From positions 23,634,128 through 23,698,127 of the forward strand of contig OZ037767.1 of NCBI GenBank assembly GCA_964035545.1: a DNA stretch of 64,000 nucleotides, written 5' to 3'. Within the stretch, counting starts at the first letter, position 1, and each line of letters starts with the position of its first letter. Positions 11,376-24,657 of this stretch are shown one piece after another. Origin of the DNA: Bugula neritina (Eukaryota > Bryozoa > Gymnolaemata > Cheilostomatida > Bugulidae). The position numbers were made by a program, and so were the translations under genes. Below the pieces are notes generated by a model that worked only from the letters and a program-made list of their open reading frames with translations, was not told the DNA's origin and did not search any database.

Positions 11376-14300
11376 GACTTTGATGTATGTCTTCAGCTTC
11401 TAACTATCACAGTTAGCTTTTGATACTGTATCAGACAACAGCTTCTGCTGTGCTAAGAAGCTTGTGGTTTTATTTTTATTCTGTGTGTAGAAGAAGACAA
11501 CCAGTGGTTAGCTAAGAAAAACAGGGCTTTAAAGGTGAAGCTGGACTCTCTGTTCATAGAGTCTGATGCTCTGAAAATAGAAGAAGGAGCTCCAATTGGA
11601 ACGGAGACATTTGGCAAAAAATGTTTAGGTCAGATGTGCTCTGCATGAAAAGTTTGGGGAAAACCGTGGCAATAAAAATATTGAAAAGTAATTGAAATTA
11701 TTTGCATAATAATTTAGATGATGTTGGCACAAAAGCTAGATATATAATCAAAATGCTAAGATGAATAATAATTTATTATTATTGCTTCTAACACAAATTT
11801 GGAAAATTGCATTAAATTATTAAAAGCCTGCTCCATATTGTCAGTATAATCAAAAAATTTGATAGATTGTAAATATGGGGCTATACCAATGGTACAGAAT
11901 TTTATAACAGAAGCTGTAATCATAAAAGACTTGAACCATCCGAACGTTCTAGATACACTTGCTGTGAGTTTTCCAGCCTTACATACGGCTCAGATTGTTC
12001 TTACTTACATGAAAAATATGGAGACCATAAATCACTTCTCAAAAGAAGACCTTCGGTGCGTACAATGTTGCTAACGATCAAACTTAAAAAAATCAATTTG
12101 AAGTTTTAGTTCCCTGAATTTTGCAATTTCATAACTTGCAACTTTTAATATGTGGTGTCGCTTATTGATTTTTGTTGGCGAATTTCACAAGTTTGTGGAA
12201 ATTTTGATAGTTTGTTAATGTTGCCCTGCTTTAAATTATTTGATGGCAATGGATAATGACATTCACCCCACTTACCACCTTAGACTATATGCAGTATATA
12301 AGCTGAATGTATTAGCTTGCATACCATACCATTGTCTGTCAATATTTTATAGCATTGTGTCAGACTATGGTATGCAGTGGTTATCTAAAGTTCCATTTTT
12401 TGCCTTTTTAGATATTTTCAATGAGAGATTTATTGAGTTTTGCTAAACAGTTAGCTTGTGGCATAGAATCTTATCAAATAAGAAATGCTTGCATAAAGAC
12501 ATTTCTGCAAGAAATTGCTTGTGAGTATGACTTTCAATTTTTAAATGTGACCAGCATGTCACTATTACATACAGAAGGCAATAAACACACATAATGAAAT
12601 TATCTTGGAACAACAAAAAACCTCAAACCTCAAACCACCAACTAAAACTGCAACTGCAGAAAATTTTTTATTGATTTTGTTAAAAAAAATGTATGTAACT
12701 TGCATTTGTATCTAAGGTATATTGATTGGTATACTGAAAAAAGTACACCACCATGTGTTCATTCATTAGTATATGAAGCAGGTAGATGCTATAAGCAACA
12801 GTGCTAATAAAAATAAGTTGTGCAGATAAATCTTGATCCTAAACTTCCCAAGCTACAAACCAAACTTAAAGTGACACGACGCAATATTAGAATCAACAAA
12901 AGTCATTTTTGAAAAAATACACCTCTCACGTGACAAAGAACCTGTTGCTGTTACAAAAACATTGTACACTAATCCACTCATGTATATAGTTGATATTAGA
13001 CCTTAACAGACTCGGTGTAAAAGAATACTTGTATGAGTTGCGGCTCCAAAAAAACTATACTAAAAGTTTTAGAATTAAATGAAGACAATTGACAAAAAAA
13101 TCAATAACATTGGTAAAATGGTTGGTTATCCAAAATATTTGAACCCCTGGAGTAGAATCCAACAGCTTCATTAAAAACCTACCAAATTGCTTTCATACCA
13201 TAATGCTAAAGCACAGTGATCACTGTCCTTTTTAAAGATATAATTTTTTATAAATTGCAGATCCTGTAAAACTGCATGCGATTGCTTGCAAATTTCTTGA
13301 AATCTGAATCAAATATTTATGCCCAAGGTTAAAAAAAAAGTTAGGCATATGCTTTTATACTAAAGGTGAAACTGCTAAATATTTAAAATCAATTATTTAG
13401 TCACAGCTAGTAAGAATTAGCGGTTAAAGACCAAAATTGAAAATGCAAAAATTTTCGTGTGTGTAGGCTAAAGATCGAATTCTTAAAAAATAGCTTTAAT
13501 AGTAAATGACTATATCTTAAAAAGCTTCAAACAACTATAAAACAAAAGAAACGTTTGTGACAACCATAGCATGTCATATCTACTGCTTTTTGTCTATTTG
13601 TCAACATTTTTCTGTTGAAAGCTCTGTTAAAATTACCAGAATCTTCTGAACAAAAGTGGCTACCAACACCAACTGTGGTTCCTATATGATCAGAGTTACC
13701 GCCAAATACTGTAGATAATTATAGTATATCGGAAAGGCAACTCCATTCCCCTTTACTCTGTTATCCTAGCGTGCATTATTTCTGATGGGCTCGGCCTGGC
13801 TATGCATGTATTACGACACTATCAGCGTTATGAACCATAGAATGGATAGCCGATAATAGGGGTGAGACCAATTCTGTGAGATGGGGCTGATTACATAAGC
13901 TCAATAGCAGAGTGCTTGTACAGGGTGCATTTGAATAGTACCTAATAGACAAATACTATATGCAACAGAAGGGCAACAGAGAGAAGTTGTTTGGTACAAC
14001 CCTTATTTCAGTCAATTGGTAACTGCAAAAATTGCAAAAGTATTTTTTAAAATCATGAATGAAGGATTTGCAAAGCAACACTCACTTCATAAAATTCTCA
14101 GCAAAAATGATGTAAAAGTTAGCTTCAGTTGCGAAAGATACAAAAATATTTTGGAACAACAAAAAGCAAAAAACGACCACCAACAAGAACTGCAGAAAAA
14201 ACTGATATTTTTCGATTTAAATAAAAAAATCTATGTAACATGCATTTACATTTAAGGTATATTGATTGATGCCCTGAAAAAAGTACAAACCATGTGTTCA

Positions 14301-14650
14301 TTCGCTAGGATGAAGCAAGTAGTTGAACTAGCAAGAGTGCGAGTAGAAATAAATTGTGCAGATGAATCTTCTCAAGATAACAACCAAACTTAGTGACGTG
14401 AGACCATATTAAAATCAACAACAAACAAAACACTTTTGAAAAAGATACACACCCCACTAGACAAAAAACCTGTTGCTTAAAAAAAAACATTGTACACTAA
14501 TCTACTCATGTACAATTCATATTCGACCTTAACAGATTTATGGTAAAGAGATACTTGTATGAGTTGCAGCTGAAAATAAATTTGTAGACATTTTGTAGAA
14601 TTGAAAAAATAGTTAAAAATAAAGTTAATAACTTTTTGGTACAATGGTTG
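11376..14650 (+). repeat. Tandem segmental duplication, unit 2
   Basis: Repeats unit 1 in the same order with few differences: relic P2, dispersed repeat at about 12522-13240, ATCCTAGCG block at 13735-13960, dispersed repeat at about 14016-14650. It is truncated at the right by a jump to a partial third unit. Confidence 0.88.
11489..12523 (+). pseudogene. Receptor kinase relic P2 (exons 13-15), tandem copy of P1
   Basis: Near-copy of P1 displaced by about 4.0 kb. It has the same exon-13 relic (here with intact EEGAPIGTETFG before the frameshift, so the second glycine of the loop is replaced). The exon-14 relic at about 11873-12055 lacks a few bases near its start and has an extra base in the YMKN segment. 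The exon-15 relic at 12416-12523 has the HRD region out of frame. Sharing the same defects with P1 shows decay preceded the tandem duplication. Confidence 0.82.
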
Positions 14651-16490
14651 AGTTATCCAAAAGATTTAAACTGGCAAATAAAGTAGAGAATTATAGTATA
14701 TCGGAAAGGCAACTTCATTCCTCTTTACTCTGTTATCCTAGCGTGCATTAAGAAATAAGAAATAAGAAATGCTTGCATAGAGATATAGCTGCTCGAAATT
14801 GTCTGTGAGTATGACTTTCAATTTTTACATGTGACCAGCATGTCACTATTACATACAGAAAGCAATAAACACACATAATAAAATTATCTTGGAACAAAAA
14901 AAAACCTCAAACCCCAAACCACCAACATAAACTGCAACTGCAGAAAAAATCTTATTGATTTTGGTAAAAAAATGTGTTACCTGCATTTGTATCTAAGGTA
15001 TATTGATTGGTATACTGAAAAAAGTACACCACCATGTATTCATCCATTAGTATATGAACCAGGTAGATGCTAGTAACAGTTCTAACAAAAATAAGTTGGG
15101 AAGATAAATCTTGATCCTAAACTTCCCAAGCTAAAAGCCAAACTTAAAGTGACACCAGACAATATTAGAATCAACAAAAGTCACTTTTGAAAAAATACAC
15201 CTTTCACGTGACAAAGAACCTGTTGCTGTTACAAAAACATTGTACACTAATCTACTCATGTATATAGTTGATATTAGACCTCAACAGACTCAATGTAAAA
15301 GAATACATGTATGAGTTGCGACTTCAAAAAACTATGCAAAATAATTTTGGAATTAAATAAAGATAATTGAAAAAAAAATCAATAACTTAGTGGTAAAATG
15401 GTTGAGTTATCCAAAAGATTTAAACTGGCAAATAAAGTAGAGAATTATAGTATATCGGAAAGGCAACTCCATTCCCCTTTACTCTGTTATCCTAGCGTGC
15501 ATTATTTCTGATGGGCTCGGCCTGGCTATGCATGCATTAGGACACTATCGGCATTATGAACGATAAAATGGATAGCTGATAATAGGGGTGAGAGCAATTC
15601 TGTGGGATGGGGCTGATTTCATAAGCTCATTAGCAGCGTGCTTGTACAGGGCACATTTGATTAGTACCTAATAGACAAATACTATATGCAACAGAAGGGC
15701 AACAGAGAGAAGTTGTTTGGTACAACCCTCATTTCAGTCAACAGGTAACTGCAAAAATTGCAAAATTGTTTTTCAAAATCATGAATGAAGGATTTGCAAA
15801 GCAACACTCACTCCATAAAATTGTCAGCAAAAATAATGTAAAAGTTAGCTTCAGTTGCGAAAGATACAAAAACATCTTGGAGCAACAAAAAGCAAAAAAC
15901 CGACCACCAACAAGAACTACAGAAAAAACTAATATTCTTTGATTTGGATAAAAAGTTTTATGTGACACGCATTTACATTTAAAATATGTTGATTGGTGCC
16001 CTGAAAAAAGTACAAACCATGTATTCATTTGCTAGGATAAAGCAAGTAGTTGAACTAGCAAGAGTACAAGTAAAAATAAATTGTGCAGGTAAATCTTCTC
16101 AAGCTAACAACCAAACTTAGTGGCGTGAGACCATATTAAAATCACCAACAAACAAAACACTTTTGAAATAAAGATACACACCCTACCAGACAAAAAAAAC
16201 CTGTTGCTTTATAAAAACATTGTACACTAATCTGCCCGTGTACAATTCATATTAGACCTTAACAGATTTATGGTAAAAAAATACCTGAATGAGTTGCAGC
16301 TGAAAATAAATTTGCAGAAATTTTGTAGAATTTAAAAAGAGTTAACAATAAAGTTAATAACTTTTTGGTAAAATGGTTGAGTTATCCACTACATTTGAAT
16401 CCTTGGGTAGAATTTAGAAAATTAAAAAACCACCAAATGGCTTAAATGCCAAAATACTAAAATATCATGATCACTATCTTTTCTCAGGTA
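14651..16490 (+). repeat. Partial unit 3 with internal deletions
   Basis: A short ATCCTAGCG block at 14700-14750 is followed by exon fragment P3, the dispersed repeat (14806-15420), the ATCCTAGCG block again (15455-15700) and another dispersed repeat (15740-16480). The GGTTGAGTTATCCAAAAG junction occurs at both 14648 and 15401. Confidence 0.75.
14750..14806 (+). pseudogene. Receptor exon-15 fragment with intact HRD (P3)
   Basis: A short plus-strand piece encodes KKCLHRDIAARNCL and ends at a good GTGAGT donor, as in exon 15 of genes A and B. The 5' half of the exon is replaced by repeat sequence after a short AAGAAAT triplication. Unlike P1 and P2 it keeps the catalytic-loop frame, so it derives from a different or earlier copy. 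Confidence 0.7.
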
Positions 16491-16904
16491 TAATAATTTT
16501 GTGGTGCAAGGTTGCAAATAAAAATCATATTTTAATAAAACTTAGACATATACAAGCAATAAAGATAATGAAAAAAATGTTATAGTTGTTAATTAGCTAA
16601 TATTATATAATACAAATAATTGCATGCATGCATGTTTAGTTTATTAGCATTGGTTAGGTATAATTGGAATATATATATTTAATGAAGATAGGAGAAAATC
16701 AATATGTTATATGTTATGTAATGTTCTTTTACTACAAGACAGTTACATTTTCTTACATTGGTTTGCTAAGTACTTTGCAAATTATTTATTACCTGATGCA
16801 ATATTTGTTCCTGCAACTTTGCAGAGTAGCAAAATGTATTTCTAAGACATATATTATGTGATTTTAATTAATAAATGAACTAGTTTAAAAATTTGTGTCA
16901 CATT

Positions 16905-17094
16905 GCTGTACCTATGAATTGATGAGACGATGCTGGTTAGAAGAATCTAAAGAAAGGCCCTTGTTTACAGATATACTTAAATCTTTAAGTAATTTGTTAG
17001 AGACTGAAAAATGTTCGTACACTCGAGAGCATATGTAGAAAACATTCCTAAAGTCCATTTCGAACCTGCAAATAGATGTATCAAAAGTTTTTTT
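16905..17094 (+). pseudogene. Receptor exon-18 relic (P4)
   Basis: Plus-strand match to the last kinase exon: MRRCWLEESKERPLF, then [23 protein letters not shown] and a stop, then a shifted frame resembling the copy C tail ([12 protein letters not shown]). The acceptor AG is changed to AC. The sequence is closest to copy C rather than to A or B. Confidence 0.78.
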
Positions 17095-17099
17095 TAATT

Positions 17100-17250
17100 C
17101 TGGTTACTGTTTATTCAAGTTCATCCCAGAGAAGCCTGCTCAACAGATTGTACCAGACCGCTTGATAGTTATCATTGAAACTCGCAAGAATGAGGAGTTG
17201 ATATTTATTGTTTTGGGGAAGAGAAAAATCTATGCAACATGCATTAATGT
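17100..17250 (+). pseudogene. Propeller exon-3 3'-end fragment
   Basis: About 17140-17250 translates as IVPDRLIVIIETRKNEELIFIVLG then KIYATC. This matches the end of exon 3 of gene A (LVPDRLMVTIGTRLNEELIFIDLD, KEIYSTC). It is fused directly downstream of the exon-18 relic, so the natural exon order is scrambled. Confidence 0.7.
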
Positions 17251-17499
17251 ACTCCTTTTGTTTTATTTTTGACTTTCTATTTGATTCTTTTTCAATATGA
17301 ACAATTATTTTGTTAGATGTTAGGAGAAGCTGGACATTTAGTCTGAAGCAAGAGGTATACTGCTGGATAGCTCTATGATATGCAAGTTTTCTGAATTTTT
17401 TTGTTTTCATCATTCTGCTATTAGCAACAAAAGTGGCTACAAACACTGAATTTGCAGTTTCTATGGTCATCATTACAGAAAAATACTACGCGGCCGAAA

Positions 17500-18310
17500 G
17501 GCAAAAAATAAAAGTTGTTTGGTACAACCTTTCTTTCAGTCAACAGGTAACTGCAACAAAAGTTGCAAAAGTATTTTTTCAAAATCATGAATGAAGGATT
17601 TGCAAAGCAACACTCACTCCATAAAATTCTCAGCAAAAATAATGTAAAAGTTAGCTCCAGTTGCCAAACATACAGAAGGCAATAAACATACATAATAAAA
17701 TTATCTTGGAACAACAAAAAGCCACAAAACCACACCACTAACATAAACTGCAACTGCAGAAAAAAATTATTGATTTTGGTAAAAAAATGTATGTTACCTG
17801 CATTTGTATTTAAGGTATATTGATTGGTACACTGAAAAAAGTACACCACCATGTATTCATCCGTTAGTATATGAACCAGGTAGATGCTAACAACAGTGCT
17901 AATAAAATAAGTTGTGCAGATAAATCTTGTTCCTAAACTTCCCAAGCTAAAAACCAGACTTATAGTGACACGAGACAATATTAGAATCAACAAAATTCAC
18001 TTTTGAAAAAATACACTTCTCACGTGACAAAGAACCTATTGCTGTTACAAAAACATTGTACACTAATCCACTCATGTATATAGTTGATATTAGACTTTAA
18101 CAGACTCGATGTAAAAGAATACTTGTATGGGTTGCGGCTCCAAAAAACTATGCAACTAGTTTTTGGAATTTGAAAAAATAGTTAAAAAAAAGGCTAATAA
18201 CTTATTAGTAAAATAATTGGATTACCCAAAAGACATTGGTAGCATCTAACAGTTTAATTAAAAAACCTATCAAATTGCTTTAATGTCAAAATGCTAAAAC
18301 ATAGAGCTGC
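17500..18310 (+). repeat. Partial unit 4 of the dispersed repeat
   Basis: Starts with the CAACAGGTAACTGCAA...GAAGGATTTGCAAAGC block and continues with the TTATCTTGGAACAAC repeat, ending near 18300. It joins two repeat subtypes that are separate in units 1 and 2. Confidence 0.7.
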
Positions 18311-18936
18311 AACTGCAGATGAAAATAAACTTTCCCATTTTTTTGTTGTGTCAAGTTGCAGTTATTATATTTATGCTGTAGACTACACTTGGTTGAGGGC
18401 TAAAAACTAACTTCTATTTGTAAATCCACATCTTATATATATACAGAATATGACATCATACAATTGCCAAACTTCATCTGATTCATGCAGTAATAATTAA
18501 CAACTCTATTGCATGCAGCACATATTCAAAACATTACACCATTAAAAGCAAACTGCAATATGATAGTGAGGTGGTTGCTATAAGCAACAGTAGAAACTGC
18601 AACCAACCACAAAAACTTTTAAATTGGAATAAATAATATTGGAGCATTCAAATGAAAATGTGGAAGCCATAAAGTACCATTTATTTGCTAAGAAAAAACA
18701 AGCCAAACCATACAGCACCATTACAAAACATTCAGTGTCACCCTCTATTATAGGGATTTTTACATCTTATGAAGAAAAAATATAGTATTATCAACCTGCC
18801 TGCATTAAAAATTTATTTTACTATTCCTATAACCCAAAAATTTAAACATTCCATATACTATATAAAATTTAAACATAATATATCATAATAATGTTTATAT
18901 TATATATTACATATTATATACTATATAATATATATT

Positions 18937-19290
18937 ATGTCATGTTATATATACTTGACATGCATTGTGTTTTTACGTTGTGATTTAATCGTTGAATTGA
19001 TTGCTATAACTTTAAAAAAAGCTGTTTTACTCTTTCAGGATCATACTCAATACTGTGTGCTCAACCCAAAGCACATAACAATTACACACATTATAGTTAC
19101 GGCCTGTCACCAGTTGATTTGAGTATCTTAAGAAGTAACATTTATAGTAACTGAATAAGTTTTATAATGGTCTCCATGATAGAAGTAACATTCTGGTTGG
19201 TGCCAGACCAATTATTGATGGTTACTATTGGAACTTATTGTAGTGAATAACTCAATAAATCTATGTAACATGCTTTTTTATATTAGTTTT
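18937..19290 (+). pseudogene. Propeller exon-3 relic, first of a tandem pair
   Basis: Contains THYSYGLSPVDLSIL (matching AHSNGLSRVDLSTL) and, further on, LVPDQLLMVTIGT-like codons followed by a CTATGTAACATGC end, all out of one frame. The flanking TATATACTTGACATGCATTG sequence recurs at about 19645, so this is one half of a local tandem duplication. Confidence 0.6.
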
Positions 19291-19639
19291 ATTCTTTTTG
19301 CTTTCCTTTCAATGTAAAACCATTATTTTGTCAAGTGCTGTAGACAGCCTGATAATCAATTTTGACAAACAATTTAAAAAAGCACGTTTGGAAAACTCTA
19401 TGTTAGACTAGTTTAAATTGTTATTGATTGCCAAAGTTGGAAGGATGACCTTAATCAAGCTGTGAAAAGAAATAAACTACTGTCTTAACTTAAGCTTGTA
19501 TTGAAAAAAGTTTTTACTATAAAACCTAAAAAGTTAAGCATTTCATATGCTTATATATAGCATTTAAATATATATTTCATTCATACATTTATGTATATTT
19601 ATATTTAGATTTACATTTATATTTATATTTATGTATTAT

Positions 19640-19880
19640 ATATTATATATACTTGACATGCATTGTGTTTTTACATTTTGATTTACTTCTCAAAATAATT
19701 GCTATTATTTTTAAAAATTTTTTTAGTTTTTTGAGCGACCATCTTTACTTTTAGATACCTAATCCACCAAGACTAATATGCACAAGAGACAGATGTGCAA
19801 TATATGCAGCCCATAGTTATGGTTTGTCATGGATTGAAAATTTTTATGTAACATGCATTTGTATATATTAGTTTTCTTTT
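19640..19880 (+). pseudogene. Propeller exon-3 relic, second of a tandem pair
   Basis: Begins with the same TATATACTTGACATGCATTG block as the copy at about 18945 and contains an IYAAHSYGLSW codon run (matching IYVAHSNGLSRV). The RWLVPDR segment is deleted and the piece ends in the same CTATGTAACATGC-like sequence. Confidence 0.55.
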
Positions 19881-20214
19881 ATTTTTCTTTTACTTTCCTT
19901 TTAATGGTAGAAAGTTATTTAGTTTAGTGTTTTCAAGAAGCTGGGCAATTAATTTTGATAATCAATTTGAAAAACACACTCCTGCATGTATAACTCTATG
20001 TTTAGTGATATTGAACTGATGATTCATCTACAGATGCGTTAGCTCTCTTTCTTAAAATAGATAAGAACTGTCCACAATTTTCAAGCAATTCTTACCAAAT
20101 CATTAAAATATTCTAAAAAAAATGGCTGCAAACGCCAACTGCAGTTTGTATCAAAATTACGAAGAAATACTCCACTAAAGAAGGGCGAACTATAAAAGTT
20201 GTTATATATATATA

Positions 20215-20970
20215 TATATAACAAATTGCAAATGTATTTTTTAAAATTATGAATCAAGCATTTGCAAAGCAAAACTTACTCTATGAAATTAGCTTAGCAA
20301 AAATAGTGTAAAAGTTAGCTCCAATTGCCAAAGATACAGAAGGCAAAATAAATACCTATAACAAAAATATCTTGGAACAACAAAAAGCAACAAAACCAAA
20401 CCACCAACAAAAACTACAACTCTAGAAAAGATTAACATCTTTTGGCATGAATAAAATTTTATGTAACATAAATTTGCATTTAAGATGTATTGATTGGTGC
20501 CCTGAAAAAATTAGAAACCATGTATTTATTCATTAGTATGAAGCAGGTAGTTGAACTAGCAAGAGTGCAAGCAAATTAATAAATTGCGAAGATGAATCTT
20601 TTTAAGCTAACAACCGAACTCAGTGACGTGAAACTATATTAAAATCACCAAAAAACAAAACACTTTAAAAAAATACACCTTCACTGCATGGACAAAAAAC
20701 CTGTTGCTTTAAAAAAATATTGTGCACTAATCTACTCATGTACAATTCATATTAGACCTTAACAGATTTATGGTAAAGAGATACTTGTATGAGTTGCAGC
20801 TCCAAAAAAATGCAAAAACTTATGATAATTAAAAAAATAGCTAAAAAGAAAGTTAATGACTTATTGGTACAATGGTTGGGCTACCCAAAAAGACTAGAAC
20901 CCCGGTAGTAGAATTTTACAGTTTAATTAGAAAACCACCAAAATACTTTAATACCAAAATGCTAAAACAT
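20215..20970 (+). repeat. Partial unit 5 of the dispersed repeat
   Basis: Diverged copy beginning after a short TA run at 20205-20220; contains the ATTTGCAAAGCA block, ATATCTTGGAACAACAAAAA and the ACCTGTTGCTTTAAAAAAA block. Confidence 0.7.
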
Positions 20971-22800
20971 AATTATCACTGATCAAATCCCTAATGCATG
21001 TTTAAAAATACACTTTTGCACAATATTTATACTTTTTATCAAACTGTTCAACATTTTCCTATCATAAATCATTGTTTATTATGTTTTTTATCTGATGACA
21101 TTCACAATAGATGATTGGAGGAAATACTATTTCAAACACTTAAACATGGCATTGTTTGTTTCTTGATAATATCAGATGAACAGTCATGATAAAAATAACA
21201 ATGCATCATGAGGCCCATACACATGCATTTGTAACTACTAATAGTAATTGTTCATCTGTCAAATATCATCAATTTTTTTGAAAAGAGAGTTTTATGAGAG
21301 TACAGAATTTTCAGACGTTTAGTTTGAGGAGCAGAGCCTCTGCAAATCTTCTTTTTTCAAAAAAGAGCTCCTCAGAAAAAGCATGTTATTTGCATATTCG
21401 AACTAAGCAGAATGGTCATTTTGAGAAAACATTAACATATTATAGCAAAAAAAATTTGTATAGTAATGTGTTCAACTTACCAACTTTCGCTACTGTACAT
21501 AAGTTAGGTTCAGCATATGGCAGAGTGGCAGTCATCATCAAAGCTTTGCTCTCAGATTTGTCATAGAAGGCCGCTTTAGCTTTCATTAGTAAAGCAAATA
21601 GCTGCTCACAAAATCTAAAGAAAATTGTTTTAAGTATTAGTATATATGTTGATATGAAGCAAAGTATATTATATTAAATTTGCTGACAATAAAGCACCAT
21701 CCGTAATTACATCACTGCTTGGAAGGGGGCGTGGCTTAAAGTATAATATGGTTGTAGTGGCTACGTGACAAATTTATCTTGTTTCAACAATTGTTGCACT
21801 CTTATTATAAGTTTGCACCAAAAATACGTTTTTTGTGCAAACATATGGGGCAGAATTTATAAATCCATTTATTTCTCATACCAAGAAGATACGATTATTA
21901 AAAACAATTTAATTTAACAGTGGTTTAAAGTTGTGCATGTTTTCTACATCTTATTGCCACCCGAGCCGTTTGTATAATTGATGAAATTGGTTTATCATAT
22001 TTTTAGCAATAACTATATATTTTATGGACAGGTTCAATACTTTTTGCATTTCTGAAAAAAATTATTTTAAAAATTTAAAAAGCTCTAAATGATAACTCTT
22101 CAAATAGGGTTGCAATAATAAAACCACCACAGTATAATTTGACTCTCAAGTTAATTGTATCACTCTCATAAGCCAGCATGTATAGCGCACTATAACCATG
22201 CATTATAAATTATAATTAGCTAATTAGGTAATTATATAGTATATTTTTTAGTTATTTAGTCTAATCACATGGTATATAGTCATTTACACAGTAATTATAT
22301 TACTTATAGTTACTTTAGCTGATTAAGTTTTTGAATTAAATTGCTAAATAATATAATTTGTCAAGCAATATATAATTTGAATCTATTTTAAGCTAAACTT
22401 AAAGTGAATGGTAAAACCTATGCATGGCTATTAGGTATTGGTTAGGAGTTATAACTCATAAAGGTAAAAGTAACATGCACCTTTAACAGAATGTTTATTA
22501 ATAGTTGCTTATATTACTAACAAGTTTTTACATATTTGATCTCTTGTACAAAGCGTTTCAAATTGTTTTATCCATATCCAGCACAAAGTCAGAATAGAAC
22601 TGTTAGTCTAAATTTATTCTACCTTACTAGTTATATAGTTGAAATTAGTGTGATGTAACTAGGTAGTAGTGTATATAAACTATAATTTATATAATTAGCA
22701 TGTTGCTGGTTTAATGTGTAAAATATTTTGTATGAAAATGTATATATGCTGGTTCATGGAATGTAAAATTCTACACAATTAGTATACAAGGAAAACAGCG
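20971..22800. other. No gene recognised
   Basis: AT-rich sequence with stop codons in all frames apart from one 90-codon frame at 21294-21566 that shows no family resemblance, splice context or repeat membership. Nothing supportable. Confidence 0.6.
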
Positions 22801-22866
22801 CCCTAAATAATGAGTTTTACAAACATACCGTAAAGGTGATAGAACCGCAACCAGTAGGTTTCCGTG

Positions 22867-22928
22867 ATGCTGCCCTTTCTGCTGATTTGGTTTACATCTG
22901 GTGTAATGTTATCTACGATCTCTGCCAG
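22867..22928 (+). pseudogene. Intact signal-peptide exon of a fourth receptor copy
   Basis: ATG followed by codons for MLPFLLIWFTSGVMLSTISA plus two bases and a GTAGGT donor: same length class, phase and sequence as exon 1 of gene A (35320-35387). The following intron (about 22929-23200) also matches gene A intron 1, including a TTTGCATTTGTTG block. No exon 2 or 3 follows; the next receptor sequence is at 27.1 kb. It is probably an orphan first exon. Confidence 0.75.
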
Positions 22929-23299
22929 GTAGGTCATTGGAAAATGTATACATAGTAAGATTACTGACTGCATATTACATAACAGATTTATAAAATACTT
23001 TATACCACTAGGAGATGGTTTCACAGACAATATTGGGTAATACTAAATATCTGTTATTAGCAATTAATCACTAGACAGTAAGTTATGATGAATATTATTT
23101 TAACTTTAGACCTGGCTTGCATTTGTTGGCTTCAAAAATGATTTGACCATGGGAAATTTATACTTTGTAAAAAACTCCTATATTATGAATTCTTATCAAT
23201 AAGATTTGAGATTTAGTTTTGACTTGATTACTTAAATCAAATCAGAGTACAAAAATATATGCAAATCGTAGATTAAGTTTAAAAATTAAAACATAAGCA

Positions 23300-24577
23300 C
23301 TTTAATTTAAAAAGAATAGAAGCAAGTTCTTACCTTCTGCGTAGTGCAGATTCCAGCTATACAATTGCTCATTGTGTAGGTCGGCAATGTATTATACCAG
23401 CTAGCATGTTATTAATTACTCATTACATGCTTGGTGGAGCACATAAGTGGTGCTTAATTTCAAACTATTAATATTCACATAAATTACTTGTATTTATTAA
23501 TATAAAGTGTATTGTGGTTTTCCTCTCTAACATGCAAATTTATTACATGGAACGGAATAATATTTTGTAATAATATTACTTTAGACTAACAGTATATATA
23601 GGCCTATATAATATACTCAGGATCATAATCTAATATAGTTTTAAACAAATACCTATTAAGACTACAATCTCATTTTTCATCTCGTCACTATTGTTTTTTG
23701 TTCACAAAGATACATACTGGGACATGCATGAGAAAACACTAAATGGCTTAGCTAAAGCTCCAGTGATAACGAAAGCTTGTTTAATCTATCCTACACTATT
23801 TTGTGCATCGCTACATGTCAATGCATCAAATAGATTAGTATGAGATGTTAGTAAAGTAATTAAATAAAATGAACAACACTTCTAAAAAGTTTTAATTCTA
23901 TCTGGCCCATTTTATTTCATAAATGTTTATGTTTGCTCCAGCTGCTAAGCAAAGAGTTAGGAATTCTATAAAGCGCATTGATGCGTATACAATGTATAAC
24001 AGAACAGAGAGATGAATTTTTTAACATATATATCGAATGTTCACCTTGATAGTGGTGCAGATAGGCAAAAATTATATGAGTAAGTTTAATTACACGTATA
24101 TTCAGAAGAAATTAGTTTACAGAAATAAAATATTTATGCCTTGCTCATTAAAACAGCTAATAATTTGTTTTGATGTTATTTCTATTTATTACTGATACAC
24201 ATACAAATATTCAACGAGGCAAATAAAGCAAGCTGCTCTAACTACAGGTGCTAATAAACTAGAGCTTTATTTTAGAAAAATATGACGCATTTACTTACAA
24301 AAGAATTATATATTAAATGAGGTATGAAGTTTGTTGATATTGTATAACAAATATTTTTATATATTATTTAATATTGAAAATTGTGCAGTTAAGAAAACAG
24401 TTTTATAAATTTCTCTCAGTGCAGTAGACTGCCAGAAGATGATTACATACTGTGAGGTTTGGAGTAAACTGTCCTGCTATAGATCTTACAGCTTTGCGCA
24501 AGTTATGACTAGTTATAAGTTCTTCCGTCTTAGGCAGATTTAGCTCTACTAGGAACCTCCCACAAAATATTATTTTG

Positions 24578-24657
<80 letters not shown>

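Noticed and set aside
7489-12523. Processed (retroposed) pseudogenes
   Set aside because: Introns are retained and several splice sites are still visible, so they are segmental copies.
17421-17993. 190-codon minus-strand frame
   Set aside because: It runs through the dispersed repeat and receptor debris, is not shared as an open frame by other repeat copies, and has no family resemblance.
21294-21566. 90-codon open frame as a gene
   Set aside because: No recognisable domain, no splice context, no paralogue in the window; AT-rich DNA yields such frames by chance.
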